Source of the DNA: Treponema denticola
GTDB lineage: Bacteria > Spirochaetota > Spirochaetia > Treponematales > Treponemataceae
NCBI RefSeq assembly: GCF_024400535.1
Contig: NZ_CP038800.1
Location: 496,001 to 560,000 of the forward strand
Length of the DNA: 64,000 nucleotides
Direction of reading: 5' to 3'
Shown: piece by piece, positions 1 through 11,437 of the stretch
How the letters are laid out: the number at the start of each line of letters is the position of its first letter
How positions within the stretch are numbered: the first letter of the stretch is position 1
Translations under genes and position numbers: made by a program
The notes under the pieces: generated by a model
The model's database searches: none
Seen by the model: only the letters and a program-made list of their open reading frames with translations
Told to the model about the DNA's origin: nothing

Positions 1-484
1 TCATATTGAGCCGCATCTCTTCGGAGAACAGGGGATTGTTTTCAGAAAGCTGCTTCATCTCGCTTATGAGGGCTCTGGTAAGGGCTTCCACCTCGTGGCT
101 TTTTTCTTCTTCATCATCCAGATATTGAACGGCTACGACTATGGGATTTGTATCATTGACGGTTTTGCGTATCTTAAAGCGTTTTTGAGTGGCTATAAAA
201 CATTGAGCCCGCCGTCGGGCAGATTTATCTTACGCACGATTTTGCAGCACAGCCTACCTTGTACAAGTCCTTGGCTTGAGGGTTTTCTATATTGTTTTAA
301 GAAGGGTAAGCCCTATAAAACCGTCGCCCGCATAGGCATCTTCGATTGACTTTATGTCTTCGGGGGCATTAATTAAAAGCGGCGTAAAAATGCCGGGAAA
401 AATCGGCCTGCCGCTCAAAGGAATAATGTTCAACTTCTGAGGCAGCAAGCTTTCTATCGGAACAATTTCTTTTTTATCACTCAT
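1..484 (-). pseudogene. lon: ATP-dependent protease Lon, N-terminal part (copy A, cut by window edge)
   Basis: This is the first part of Lon, the ATP-dependent serine protease that degrades misfolded cytosolic proteins. The start (MSDKKEIVPIESLLPQKLNI) and the N-terminal substrate-binding domain match the copy at 24088. Three single-base deletions in homopolymers (near 210, 243 and 298) break the frame relative to copy B, so only 65 codons read cleanly from the start. The rest of the gene lies left of the window. The breaks look like consensus errors rather than mutations. Confidence 0.85.
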
Positions 485-599
485 TCTTTAAATATCTCAA
501 TAATTTAAAAAAAAGTCAATCGGAAAAGATGATTATTAGCGGGAACTCCTTATGTTTACAGTTGAGCTCTCCTTAACTCTTTTCTCTACTTTTTCTCTC

Positions 600-763
600 T
601 TATATTCTCAACAAAACTTCTTCTTTAACTTTTGAGTTATCTAATTTAGGGTATATTTTTATTTCCAGCCCCATTCCAATACTATCAACATAATCAATAA
701 GTGTCGATAACTTTATATCTCCCTCTGATTTTTTTCTTCAGCTTTTACAATATCTTTTACCAT
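600..763 (-). CDS. Short HTH/antitoxin-like protein fragment (copy A)
   Basis: A 54-codon frame lies just after mcrC on the same strand. If an A7 run (731-737 region) is really A8, it reads MVKDIVKAEEKKSEGDIKLS and continues through TLIDYVDSIGMGLEIKIYPK to a stop at 600. The second half resembles the C-terminal part of XRE-family antitoxins of the HigA type, which typically carry a GDIKLSTLI-like segment and a GLEIKIYPK-like tail. No upstream helix-turn-helix is visible, because a stop precedes the ATG. It is therefore a remnant or a very short protein. Family assignment rests on pattern memory only. Confidence 0.4.
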
Positions 764-783
764 TTATACGTAAATCGATTTTA

Positions 784-2130
784 TCAGAATTCATCTGAAT
801 TTATCCATCTTCTTAATTTTGATTCCATTTTTTTCCTTATTTTTTCTGAAAATTCCGAAAAAGTGCTGCAATTTTGCGGAATATAAAAAGGACATAGGTA
901 AAGCATTCCTCCCATTCCCTTTATTTCTCCTAACTCATTTAAAATTGTCTCATTTTCATTTTCAAATGGATATATGTAAGCTCCCTTCATAGTTTTTATA
1001 ATATGCATATATGCTATAACTTGGGCTAAATCATCGGAAGGCGGATTCCTTTTATCAAAAGGTTTATATTTAGCATCCAGCACAAAATCATCTCTATAAA
1101 AATCAGGAATAAATCGGCCGATATTATTGGTTAAAACAGATATTCCCCCTACTCCTTTTCTATTTTCAGGGTGAAAAAATCCGATTTGTTTTAATATTGT
1201 TGCAAGATACTGTTCCCAAAGCCATGAAACGTCAAATAAAATTCCGTATACACGATTCTTCTGCCGTGCAAATTTTATTTTTTTATTTTGAAGAATTTGA
1301 ATACATAATTTTTTTAGCGGAACATAATAGGTAAAATACGGATGGTTTTGTTTTTTTATAGCAACAGCTATTATTTTTTGTCTTTCACCTGAATTGTAAA
1401 GAGGCGTTGCCATTTTGATTGTTTTGACAGCATCACGAATTTCTTGAGAAGAAGTTAAAATACCGGCAATATCTTTTTTGGCTGAGATATATTCAATCGT
1501 GTGCCGTATAAGTTCTGTTGTTGTATTGTCATAAGAATATTCTCTTGTTTTATATGCAATCTTTCCTTCAAATGGAATATTTTTTGAATATGACGGGAAT
1601 CTCAATGACGCCCTGACGTTTTCATCATTTTATGAAAAGTTTTATATTCTTTATACATGCCTTGAGAGAGAGCTTTTGCAAAGCCGTGGGAATATATAAA
1701 TAAGTAAGTTTAATACACTTTCTTGTGAAGATGAAAAATTGAGGTTTGTAATATTAAGGTTTAATACTTTTTGAATCATGTAATGAAGAAAAAAATCTTC
1801 TTCGTTTTTTGCAAATCGTGAGGTTATGGAAATATCAGTATCATTTATGCCAATGAATCCCGCTATATTTTCCGTAGAAAAAATATAATTTTCTTCCTTG
1901 TCTGATTTTGTAAGGCTTCCGAGTTTTGACTCTTTTAGTAAGTCTGCGGAATCTTCCAACTTTGTCGGAAATATCAAAAGGTTTTCCTCCGTTGAAAGTT
2001 CTGCAAGCGTTTTATTTGAAATTCTTTTTATATCATTTACGGCAGCCTTAAAATCTGTTTCTTCGTATTCTTGGCTAATAGTTTGTAACTGTTTGCCGCC
2101 GTTATTGTCTGTAGTCTTAAAAATAGCCAT
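784..2130 (-). pseudogene. mcrC: McrC, nuclease subunit of McrBC (copy A, frame errors)
   Basis: McrC is the PD-(D/E)xK nuclease partner of the McrB GTPase in the modified-cytosine-dependent restriction system McrBC. Reading both copies together gives about 450 residues. The C-terminal nuclease core FIPDF..VLDAKYKPF has the expected Asp and D-x-K residues. In this copy six single-base deletions between about 1580 and 1680 scramble roughly 30 codons, yet their sum restores the frame, so both ends read correctly. It starts 5 nt after the mcrB stop, as expected for a co-transcribed and co-translated partner. Confidence 0.8.
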
Positions 2131-2135
2131 AAAAA

Positions 2136-4024
2136 TTATTCAATATTTATCATATCAAAAGCATTCTTTAATAATTCAAGATTGCTTTCTTCATTTCCGC
2201 TTCCCTTTAAATATTCAACAAGAAGATCATGCAATGAATTTTCCCAAAGTTCATCAGAAGTTTCCATGTCATCATCCAATTGCTTAAAGTAAGCAGCTCC
2301 TATATGATATGCAGAATTAAGACCGTCAATTTTGCTTATTGCATTGTTAAGACTCTCCATACGCGTTTTTGTGTTTTCTGAAAGCTCAAAATTTTCCGCA
2401 CTTTGAGCTGCCGTAATTTCTTTAAAAGCAAACCTTCGTCTCATAGCAAAATCCATGCTTTCAACGCTGCGGTCAATATCGTTCATTGTACCTATGATGT
2501 AAACATTTTCGGGAACATAAAAACCGTCTTCAAAAATGTCGCCTGTTTCAACAAGATTCTGATACTGTGTTTTTACCAGTCCTTTTTTACCACGGTAACC
2601 GGGATCAACGGAAAAGAAAAGTTCTCCAAAAATTTTACTTATTTCTCCACGATTGATTTCATCAATAATAAAAATAAAATCTTTTTGCTTTATAGGTTCG
2701 GAGATTTCCAAAATACTTGAAGAATTTTGATTTGTATAAATCCAATTTAATGCAGCCCAATATGCAGAAGAATGAGAGCCTCCTATCACATTTCTAAATT
2801 CTTTATCAATATTTTTTATATTATCCAAACTTTGTTTATCAACAAACACTTTTGACAGTTTTTCAAGACGATCGTAAGAAACAATGTATGTTGTTTCTTT
2901 CCCGGAAGCCTTTGTTTTAACAACGATATTATCATTATCTGTTACTTGTAAAATATCCAGAGGGATATTTGTTCTTTGATGTAACTCCTTTAAATCTCCA
3001 TTACGTATCTTATCAAGCAATTCAAAAAATTTATCTTTGAAGGAAACTTCTTTCTGCATTTCATGAATAGATTTTTTACTATCTTGTAAATTCTTAACGG
3101 CTTTTTTACAGAAAGCCTTAAAGGCTCCATCCTTGCGTTCAAACATCATGTTAGTTTTATCGGTATTATTTACAGGTCTTAACCCTTCAACAAAATCCGT
3201 ATAGTCATAACTTGGATGAAACTGAACAAATTCCGTTTCTGCATCCATGAGTTTAGCTATCTGTTTTGCAAGATATGTTTTCCCGGTTCCGGGAGCACCG
3301 TGTAGAATTATATTGTGGTGCTTTTTAAGGAAATTTTTGTAATTTTGTATATTTGTTTTGAGGATTAAATCATTTGTATCAGGTTCATCCTCTTCTTGTT
3401 CAGTATTATCTTTTTTTGCTTCCGGACTATTTTCCCAAATACTCCATAATTCATCTCCTTTTTGCCATATAGTTTTTTTAGAATCAGTGTTTGAAAGTAT
3501 AATTTGCTGCATTTTTGAAATGGGACTGTTAATAGTGAAATTATTATCTTTATTTGCTAAATATAATATTGCTTTTGGTAAATAAATATTTAGCAGTTTT
3601 TTATTAGAGTATAAAAAAGCAATTTTCCATTTATATGCATCGCCTAAATCAATTAAATCTATTTCTTCAAAATGACCTTTTTGAGATGCTTCAATAATTC
3701 TGATTATATTTGAGTGTACATTTTCATAGGCTTCCTGTCGATCTTTCCTGTATTTACTATACCAAGCATATTCATTGTCGGATAAAGTTCCATTTCTCCC
3801 TTTATTTTACCGCCTATTTTAAATATTCCAAATTTATAAGCTGATCCGCCCCATATTGAACCTAGCTTTTCTGTTTTTTTCTCAACCCAATAACAAAATG
3901 AGTTACTCCTCTCCGTATTTGTATATTCTTCCAAAGTTAAATTTCGTACTCTTTCTAAAGGAAATTCATTGTTGAATTCTTCATAAATTTTATCCTTTTC
4001 TCGTTCAATAACATCAGTTAACAT
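2136..4024 (-). pseudogene. mcrB: McrB, GTPase subunit of McrBC (copy A, one frame error)
   Basis: McrB is the AAA+ GTPase that recognises modified DNA and recruits McrC. The full-length product is about 629 residues. The N-terminal third is a poorly conserved recognition region. The P-loop HGAPGTGKT lies near residue 241, the Walker B FIIDEINRGE near 455, and the family signature GTMNDIDRS near 511, followed by an RRRF sensor arginine cluster. One missing C in a C4 run near 3797 splits the frame after about 75 codons. The same position is intact in copy B, so the gene is probably functional. Confidence 0.85.
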
Positions 4025-4141
4025 TTATTCATCTCCATTCTATATAAGATTTTTTAATATGCCGGAAAAATAAAAATAGTTTTATTTTTCATCTATGTTT
4101 TATTAAATGAATATCAGATTAATGTGTGTGTCAGGTTATTC

Positions 4142-4869
4142 TTATATATTAAGCTCTACCTCCAAAATCGTATGATCGCTATATTGCTTAACTTTACCAT
4201 AATTCCAAGAAAATGTTTCACCTATATTATTTGACAAATCCTTGCTGACAAATATATGATCATCTTGATAATGATTTCTTTCAGCCATATTATTTCCAAA
4301 AAATGTTTGTGTGTATTTTGGTATACATTCATGATACTGCGCTTTTATGCTATTGAAAGTTTTCAAGAAAAAACCCTTATACATTTCAATATCAGCATTA
4401 AAATCTCCACCAATGATAAATTTACTAATGCTATCATTCATTATTTTATTATTGAAGATTTGTTCAATATGGTTTCTAATTGAATAAATATCATCAGGCG
4501 AAGTATTAGTATGTAAACTACATATAGTGAAAATATTATTATTAAACATTAATTCTGCAAATACTTGTTTTCCATTTATACTTTCATTATCTACACACAC
4601 ATTATCGACATACAATTCAGTAACATTCTTAAATGAACTTTTCTGTAGTAGATCTTTGCTGATATATACACATGTTCCCCATTTTATCAGATCCTGAACT
4701 CTGCAAGTATGGCTTTCCAAAATACCGTTTGCTCCTTATATAATTCAGGAACAACGGTTTCTTGAAGTAATGCTATATCAGGATTTATTGTATTTACTAA
4801 ATAATCCCAAGCTAAATCATGGTTATCTTTCTGTTGCCAGTAATTCATATTCCAACTAATCAATTTCAT
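4142..4869 (-). pseudogene. EEP-family nuclease/phosphatase 1 (copy A, one frame error)
   Basis: Copy of the endonuclease/exonuclease/phosphatase-family gene described at 27732. One base is missing from an A-run near 4719-4722, which splits the reading frame after about 49 codons. The Mg-binding and catalytic motifs (SWNMNYW, LLQE, GGDFNAD, DDHIF, YSDHT) are all present in sequence. Two transitions near 4687-4691 distinguish this copy from copy B. Confidence 0.75.
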
Positions 4870-5087
4870 CGTATTCCAATTCCTTTGCCCTCTTACACAC
4901 ATTAGGCCTACACCTATCCTACCTCAAAAATCATCTTTTTCAACCAACAAAAAACCGTTCAAAATTTATATGTACGCATATGCCATTAGTCTATAAGTTT
5001 TCTATCTCGGATAATTTTACAAAATATACAATTATCCATTTTAATTTTATCCTCCGGTTTTTAAAATTATTTTCACCCCTAAATATA

Positions 5088-5498
5088 TCAATATTTTTCT
5101 GCAATCAATTCGAAATATTTTGATGGTGTAAAAATTAATGGTTTATCAATTTTTACATCTTCAAAATCCTTGTCTCCCGTAATCAAAATATCTGAATCAG
5201 ATAAAATTGCGGATACAAGAACCGGTAAATCTTTTATATCCCGAACTTTTGGATATTTATTTTCATCAATTGTATCGGGACTCTTAAATTCTTCAAAAGT
5301 AATTCCATCAAAGAAAATACCCAATAACTCTTTTTTAAATGGAAATTTATTTTCAAAAACCTTTTTGCATTCTTCCTTTGTATATGAAGAAATTATTACC
5401 GTATGATTTTCAAGCAAATGAGAAAAAACTTTAGCAACCTTACCATCAGGGAAAAGTATCGCAGAAATCACAATGTTTGAATCTATGAAAATCCTCAA
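5088..5498 (-). CDS. PIN-domain toxin, COG1569-like (copy A, intact)
   Basis: This 136-residue protein is a PIN-domain ribonuclease, the probable toxin of a type II toxin-antitoxin pair. Acidic residues expected for the metal site are visible: Asp6 in the MRIFIDSNIV start, a Glu in the central EECKK helix, and the C-terminal SDSDILITGDKDF segment. It starts with TTG, and the start overlaps the antitoxin stop by 4 nt (TTGA). An AAGGA lies 7 nt upstream, so it is translationally coupled to the AbrB-type gene. This copy is intact while copy B has a one-base deletion. Confidence 0.85.
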   Translation of the reverse strand: MRIFIDSNIVISAILFPDGKVAKVFSHLLENHTVIISSYTKEECKKVFENKFPFKKELLGIFFDGITFEEFKSPDTIDENKYPKVRDIKDLPVLVSAILSDSDILITGDKDFEDVKIDKPLIFTPSKYFELIAEKY

Positions 5499-5743
5499 CT
5501 CTTTTTCCTTAGCTCTTTAATATAAGCAATAACGTCATCTTCTGTTTGAAAGCCGGCTTTTTCTGCTTCTCCTTGCATTTGAGTTTGAATATTTGCTAAA
5601 GCTATTTGAGAAGCATTTGTAATATAAACTTTTCCTCTGCTTTCTTCAAAAAAGACTTTATCGCCGGTTTTTAACCCGAGCATATTTCTTATCGCAAGCG
5701 GAATTGTAATCTGACCCTTAGATGTTAGTTTTGCAAGCTCCAT
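5495..5743 (-). CDS. AbrB/MazE-type antitoxin (copy A, intact)
   Basis: An 82-residue protein with an N-terminal swapped-hairpin AbrB DNA-binding domain (MELAKLTSKGQITIPLAIRN, then LGLKTGDKVFFEE). A helical tail should contact the toxin. It is the likely antitoxin and autorepressor for the overlapping PIN gene. A strong AAGGAGG ribosome site sits just upstream, and a consensus-like promoter with direct repeats in the leader precedes it. The pair sits between two EEP-family nuclease genes. Confidence 0.85.
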   Translation of the reverse strand: MELAKLTSKGQITIPLAIRNMLGLKTGDKVFFEESRGKVYITNASQIALANIQTQMQGEAEKAGFQTEDDVIAYIKELRKKS

Positions 5744-5774
5744 AAAACGCCTCCTTACTTTCCTTACTTATACT

Positions 5775-5804
5775 ATTATATAATAATTAATTACTTTCTG
5801 TCAA
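5775..5804 (-). promoter_or_regulatory. Sigma70-type promoter of the AbrB/PIN operon (copy A)
   Basis: On the minus strand a perfect TTGACA (5799-5804) and a perfect TATAAT (5775-5780) are separated by 18 nt. The short leader contains a repeated TAAGTAAGG/AAGTAAGG pattern that may be an operator. Confidence 0.75.
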
Positions 5805-6002
5805 TAATTTCTACGAAATATTTTTGAAAGCTGCAATTTAAATCCATCAGATTTATATCTCGGAAATTTTAGCATTTGTCGACTTTTGAAAGTTGTGTTA
5901 ATCTTTTAAATTTCCTTATAGAACTTCTTTTTCTGTTTAATATCACTTTTTATATATTTATCAAATGTAGGCTTTTCCAGAATCCTATCACTACTTCGGA
6001 TA

Positions 6003-6728
6003 TTAGTCTATAGTTTCAAATACAATCTGCATTGGGATATGATCTATTGTATTTTTAGATAATTTCCATTGATTTTGATACCATTTATCATGTTCTCCAG
6101 TTTTTACCGATAAAACCTTCCATTTTTCTGGAATAAAACAATAATCAACATGACCAATGTTTTTATAGGTTTTATTTCTTTATCTACTCAAATTCAATTT
6201 TATTAAATTTATGATAACAACTTTTAGGTTTTATCTTTGAATAAGTTTATCATGTAAGCAAAATATTCTCTTTCATTTTGATAGTTTATATCCGTATTAA
6301 AGTCTCCAACAACAATCGATTCAGATATGTTTCTATAGTCTTCTTCTTTTAACCCTTCGATTACTTGACCAATATAAGGAAAATCACATTTCTCTTTTTG
6401 TCCATACAGCGTATATTGTATAATATTCTTCATTGTTAAATACTTTGAAAGGAATGAAATATCTTATATTCCTATTATGATAATACTGAAGTGTAATACA
6501 GTATCTATTTGAAAATATTCCGACACCTAAATCACCTTTACCTGTTTTTTCATCATATTCGGTATTATCACCATACCAGTTTGAAAACTTGAAATAATTT
6601 GATAAATTGTATCTGTCTAGGTCTCTACACTCCTGAATAATGTAAATATCAGACGGAAATTCTTTGATTATTTTCTCTGCTTTTTCGCTTGTTAGACCGC
6701 AGCAACAATTCCATGTAACTAATATCAT
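6003..6728 (-). pseudogene. EEP-family nuclease/phosphatase 2 (copy A, frame errors)
   Basis: Copy of the gene described at 29592, with about six single-base deletions between 6170 and 6410 that break the C-terminal half. The N-terminal part (MILVTWNCCCG, IIQE) and the catalytic GDFNTD motif are recognisable in their own frames. The start was placed at the ATG with an AAAGGA five bases upstream rather than at the ATG 23 codons further up. Confidence 0.7.
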
Positions 6729-7057
6729 ATTTTTCCTTTGTGCTCTCTGTGTTTTTACTAAACCAATACTTGAATTTATCTCACCACTGTTTTCCAATAG
6801 CCAAACATCATTTACTCCTTACCACTATCCTACCTCAAAACTTATCTTTTCAAGTAGAATCTCAAATAGTAAGGCTATACAACACAGCAGATAAATGCTA
6901 AAATGACTGCTGATTGTATGTTCATATTGAATCAAACTAAACTAATATTTAGAAGGCTAATAATGGGATACCGATGACTAAAAAATATTTTTATCCTACT
7001 TTATTTGAAAAATTTATTCTTATGAAGTCTTCGATTTCTTTTTCTTTTAGAATTGCA

Positions 7058-7100
7058 CATTTAACTTCGGTACGGAAATTCCGAAGGCCGAAGTTAAATG
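7058..7100. terminator. Perfect 13-bp inverted repeat after fabF (copy A)
   Basis: CATTTAACTTCGG is followed after 17 nt by CCGAAGTTAAATG, with a further GGAAATTCC palindrome inside the loop. It lies 47 nt beyond the fabF stop. No clear T-run follows on the minus strand, so a terminator or mRNA-stabilising role is inferred. The same hairpin is at 30655-30697 in copy B. The rest of the 6798-7146 interval holds no convincing gene. Confidence 0.5.
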
Positions 7101-7146
7101 TATTGTTTCGGTTTTAGCTTATCTAATTAAAGCTTTTTAAAAGCCC

Positions 7147-8381
7147 TTACTTTATCTTTTTGAAGACAGCGACGCCGTTATGGCCTCCGAAGCCGAGAGA
7201 GCCTGAGGCGGCACAGTTTATTCTGCCTTGACGCCCTTGTTCGGAACATAGTCCAAATCGCAGCCGGCTTCAAGGTCGGGTTCGGTTAGGTTGATGGTCG
7301 GGGGATAAAATCCATCTTCCATTGCCTTTATACAGAAAATAGCTTCAAGAGCTCCTGCGGCACCTAAGCAGTGGCCTATCATCGACTTGGTTGAAGAAAC
7401 CTTCATTTTATATGCATGGTCTCCGAAAGCTTTTTTAATCATGGCTGTTTCTGCAGGGTCGTTAATCGGTGTCGAGGTTCCGTGAGCATTATAGTATTGA
7501 ACTTCTTCAGGTTTTATGCCTGCATCGGCTAAGGCCTTGGTGATGGCCAATGCTCCTCCGTCTCCTGAGGGGTCGGGGCTGGTTAAGTGGTAGGCATCGG
7601 AGGAAGCTCCATAGCCTGCAAATTCCGCATATATTTTAGCACCCCTCTTTTTTGCATGTTCATATTCTTCAAGAATGAGAATGCCTGAGCCTTCGCCCAT
7701 TACAAAGCCTGAACGCTTTTTATCGAAGGGACAGCAAGCCTTGGCAGGATCACCTGAGGCGAGGGTTTGCAAAATCGTAAAACCGCTTATACCGAAACCG
7801 GTAATTGTAGATTCCGTACCGCCCGATACGCATACATCAAGCCTTCCTGAGCGGACAAGGTCTAAAGCGTTTCCGAGAGCATCGGTACCGGAAGCACAGG
7901 CCGTAGCCAAGGTCCAAGACGGGCCCTTTATGCCGAACTGCATACTTATGTTTCCGGCTGCCTCATTCGGAATAAGAAGAGGAACAGTCATCGGCGGAAT
8001 ACGATCCGGAGCAACTTGAAAGTATTTTTTAAAGGCTTCTTGGTAGATTTCAAAACCGCCTATACCGTTTCCGAGTATTATACCTGTGCGGTTTGCATCG
8101 ATGTTTTCTTTTGAAAGGCCGGCATCCTTCATTGCCTGCGAAGCTGCGGCTACGGCAAATTGAGTGAACCGAGCCATTTTACGGGCATCTTTTTTATCCA
8201 TAAATTGTGAAGCGTCAAAGTTTTTTACTTCTGCCGCTATCTGAATCTTAAAATCGGAACAATCAAATTGGGTAATGTTTCCGATTCCGCATTTACCTGC
8301 TTTGATTCCTTCCCATGTTTCATCCAGGGTGTTTCCTATGGGGGTTACGGCACCGAGGCCTGTAATTACAACTCTTCTCAT
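7147..8381 (-). pseudogene. fabF: Beta-ketoacyl-ACP synthase II FabF (copy A, frame error near C-terminus)
   Basis: Condensing enzyme of type II fatty acid synthesis that elongates acyl-ACP with malonyl-ACP. Here the frame is open for almost the whole protein, including catalytic Cys162 (TACASGTDA), His300 (NAHGTSTPIND) and His337 ([10 protein letters not shown]). It then breaks near 7220 where bases present in copy B are missing. Combining copies gives a normal 411-residue FabF. The start is the ATG with AAGGAG eight bases upstream (8381), not the in-frame codon ten residues earlier. Confidence 0.9.
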
Positions 8382-8541
8382 ATAAACTCCTTTTTGCGTA
8401 AATTTCCGCATTTTTGTACTCTTTATTGTTCTTTATTAAAGAACGTTTTTTATATCAGGCTGTCTACAGAACAGCTTATAGAACAAAGTCTACTTGCTTA
8501 CGCCTTCTCTGTCAAGGCCGGTTTTTATCCGTCGACTTTTA

Positions 8542-10187
8542 TCAGGCCTTTCGGCTTCTGATTGCAGCCCGGCTTATCTTGCCGTTATGGGTTTTAGGCA
8601 ACGTTTCTACAAATTCGAGAGAACGCGGGGCCTTGTAGAGGGCCGCATTTTTCTTTGCAAAGAACATAAGCTCTTTTTCCAAGGCTTGGCTCGGTTGATA
8701 GGTTTTATTTAAAACAACAAAGGCCTTTACAGCCTGTCCTCTTTTAGGGTCGGGGACGCCTGTTACCGCACATTCAAAGACTGCCGGATGTTGTAAAAGA
8801 ACCGACTCCACCTCAAAGGGGCTTATACGGAAACCGGAACTTTTTATAAGGTCATCGGTTCGGCTTTCAAACCAAAAATAACCGTCTTCATCCCTATAGG
8901 CGGCGTCTCCCGTGTGGTAAACTCCGTCCTTAAAAACCTCGGCCGGTTTTTCTTCATTTTTATAATAGCCTCCGAACATTCCGAAGGGAACTTTTTTATC
9001 CAAACGCAAGATGATTTCTCCCGATTCTCCTGCTTTGCAAGAAGATCCGTCGGGGCGGATAATATCTATCTCATAGCCGGGGGCGGGCTTTCCCATTGAA
9101 CCGGGTTTGATTTTCATGCCGGGGAAGGTTCCTGTTGTGAGGGTGAGCTCTGTTTGCCCGTAGCCTTCCCGCAGTTCTATTCCGGTCTTTTCTTTGAATA
9201 TATTGAAGATGTCCATGCTAAGGGCTTCACCTGCCGTTGTACATTCTTCCAATGAGGATAAATCATAATCTTCTATTTTTTCGCGGATTAAGTACCTGTA
9301 AACGGTGGGAGGTGCACAAAAGGAAGTTATCCTGTATTTTGATAATTTTTCGAGCAGGTTTTTAGGGATAAACATTTTCATGTCATATACAAATACGGCA
9401 CAGCCGCAAAGCCATTGACCGTAAATCTTTCCCCATAGCCTTTGCCCAACCTGTCTCGGCAACGCTTAAGTGTCTTCCGTCTTCCTTGACGTTTTGCCAA
9501 AATTTTGCGGTCGCAATGTGCCCAAGCGGATATAAAAAATTATGTTCCACCATTTTGGGATTACCCGAAGTGCCTGAGGTAAAGTACAAAAGAGCGGTGT
9601 CCTTTCCGCAAGGGTAGGCTTCTCCTTGGGGAGGTGTAAAATCTTCACTCATATTTTTTACGAGTTTATCAAAGGAAATCCAACCATCCATTTCGTCATG
9701 CACCCAAACAAGGAGGGGCTTATTATAAGCGGACTCGGCAGCTTTTTGAATTTCTTCTTGCAAATTCTTTTCTTGTACATTATCATTTTATATTGGCTGA
9801 TTGAATACGGTATTCGATATCGTGGGCTGCGAGCTGGACCGTTGCAGGAACGGCTATTGCCCCTATTTTATGCAGGGCAGGAAGAACAAACCAAAACTCG
9901 TATCTTCTTCGCAAAAAAAGCAAAACCGTGTCGCCTCTTCCTATTCCCATAGCCTTAAAAAAGTTGGCCGTCTTATTTATCTGCTTTGCCAATTCTCCGA
10001 ACGAAAAAATCCTTTCTTCGGTTTCATCGCACCAGACAAGAGCCTCTTTTTCGGGGTATTCCTTCGCTATTCTATCTATTATGTCATAAGCAAAATTAAA
10101 ATTTTCGGGAGCTTTGACTGAAAAAGAATTATGTACGGTTTCCCAATCATCGCTTTCAATATAGTTTATATATTCTTTATAAAACAT
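8542..10187 (-). pseudogene. Acyl-CoA synthetase, AMP-forming (copy A, frame errors)
   Basis: Same gene as the intact copy at 32142. Seven bases are missing, clustered near 9440-9450 and 9770-9790, splitting it into three frames. All adenylate-forming signatures are still visible (FTSGTSGNPK, GYGQTELT, YHTGDAAYRDEDGY, and Lys in THNGKISR). Confidence 0.85.
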
Positions 10188-10322
10188 AGTTTCACCTTAT
10201 AAGACTATAGACAAGGCTTTCCCGAAAAGGTTGCAATAGAAAAAAAAGAAGAAATATGCTAGAATTCCTTTTAATGTTAAAGGACGGGGTATTTTAAAGG
10301 AGGCTTATTTTAAAAGATTTTT

Positions 10323-11370
10323 ATGGGAGAGCTTATATCAAGGACGACGAGCAATATCCTTTTGGATATGCTTATAGAACAAAACGGAAGGCCTCTTTCG
10401 GGCGAAGAAGCGGCTTTGCACTTAGGCCTTTCGAGGGTTTCCGTCTGGAAGGCTGTGCAAAAGCTGAGGGACGAAGGTTATGAAATTGAAGGCGGAAAGA
10501 ACAAGGGCTATATTCTAAAATCCTCTTCAGATGTGCTGAACGCTTTTTCAATTGAAAAGAACCTATCTGCCTTTGCTCAATCCGTTTGCAAGGGGAAGGT
10601 TGAAGTTTTTAAGACAATAGATTCCACTAATACCGAGGCAAAAAGGCGTTTAACTTCTTCAAGCAGAGCCGAGTCCCTTCACGGAACGGTTCTTTTTGCC
10701 GAGCATCAAAGTGCAGGCAGAGGCCGCTTTTCACGCAGTTTTTATTCGCCGAGAGGAGCGGGCTTATACTTTAGCCTGATTTTGCCCTCAATTCCGGCAA
10801 AGACTGAAAGGAAGTGCCCGCTTCCGCTCTTTACGGCAATTTCGGCAGTTATTATCTGCCGCTGCTTAAGGTTCTGGGCTTTGCTCCGCAAATAAAGTGG
10901 GTAAATGATATTTATCTTAACGGAAAAAATCTGCGGCATTTTAAGCGAGGGAATTATCGATATGGAAACTTCCTCAGTGCAGGCCGTAATTATAGGTATA
11001 GGCCTCAATGTAAAAGAGTCTAATTTTCCTCCCGAACTTAAAAACAAGGCCGGCTCTCTTTTTACCGAAGCCGGCTCATCTTTTAGTGAAGCCGAAGCTC
11101 CATCCCTCAACCGGAATGTTTTAGCTTCTTCTATTATATCGAGCTTGATTGAATCCCTTTACGGTCTGCACTCTCAAGAAAACTTAATGGAAGAATATAA
11201 AAGCCTCTCCTCCTTACGGGAAAAAGGTAAGAGTTCTTCCCTTTGCCGGCATCCCCTATCAAGCCTTGGTTTTGGGAATCAGCGATTTAGGGCATCTTAT
11301 CATAGAAACCGATGACGGCAAAAAAAATGAGTTAATTTCGGGCGAGGTTAGTTTGGGGCTTGAACCTTAA
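10323..11370 (+). pseudogene. birA: BirA biotin-protein ligase/repressor (copy A, frame errors)
   Basis: Same gene as the intact copy at 33930. About eleven bases are missing between 10780 and 11220, all in or next to homopolymers. Only the N-terminal HTH and the start of the ligase domain (GRGRFSR) read continuously. The C-terminal SH3-like part is readable in another frame up to the stop at 11370. Confidence 0.85.
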
Positions 11371-11399
11371 AAAAGCTCATCTTTGAACAAATGCTTTGC

Positions 11400-11428
11400 T
11401 AGACATAAATCAAAAAAACTGGTATAAT
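11400..11428 (+). promoter_or_regulatory. Promoter immediately before the Wzz-like gene (copy A)
   Basis: TAGACA (11400-11405), a 17-nt spacer and TATAAT (11423-11428). The ATG of the downstream gene begins only 9 nt after the -10 box, so the transcript would be nearly leaderless. Identical in copy B. Confidence 0.65.
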
Positions 11429-11437
11429 CGCAAGTCT

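Noticed and set aside
701-886. A plus-strand frame of 61 codons, repeated at 24304-24489
   Set aside because: It is the antisense shadow of the mcrC C-terminus, which has clear protein motifs on the minus strand.
6974-7117. A 47-codon plus-strand frame starting MTKKYFYPTLF downstream of fabF
   Set aside because: It runs through the perfect 13-bp inverted repeat and lacks a ribosome site; more likely a chance frame over the terminator.
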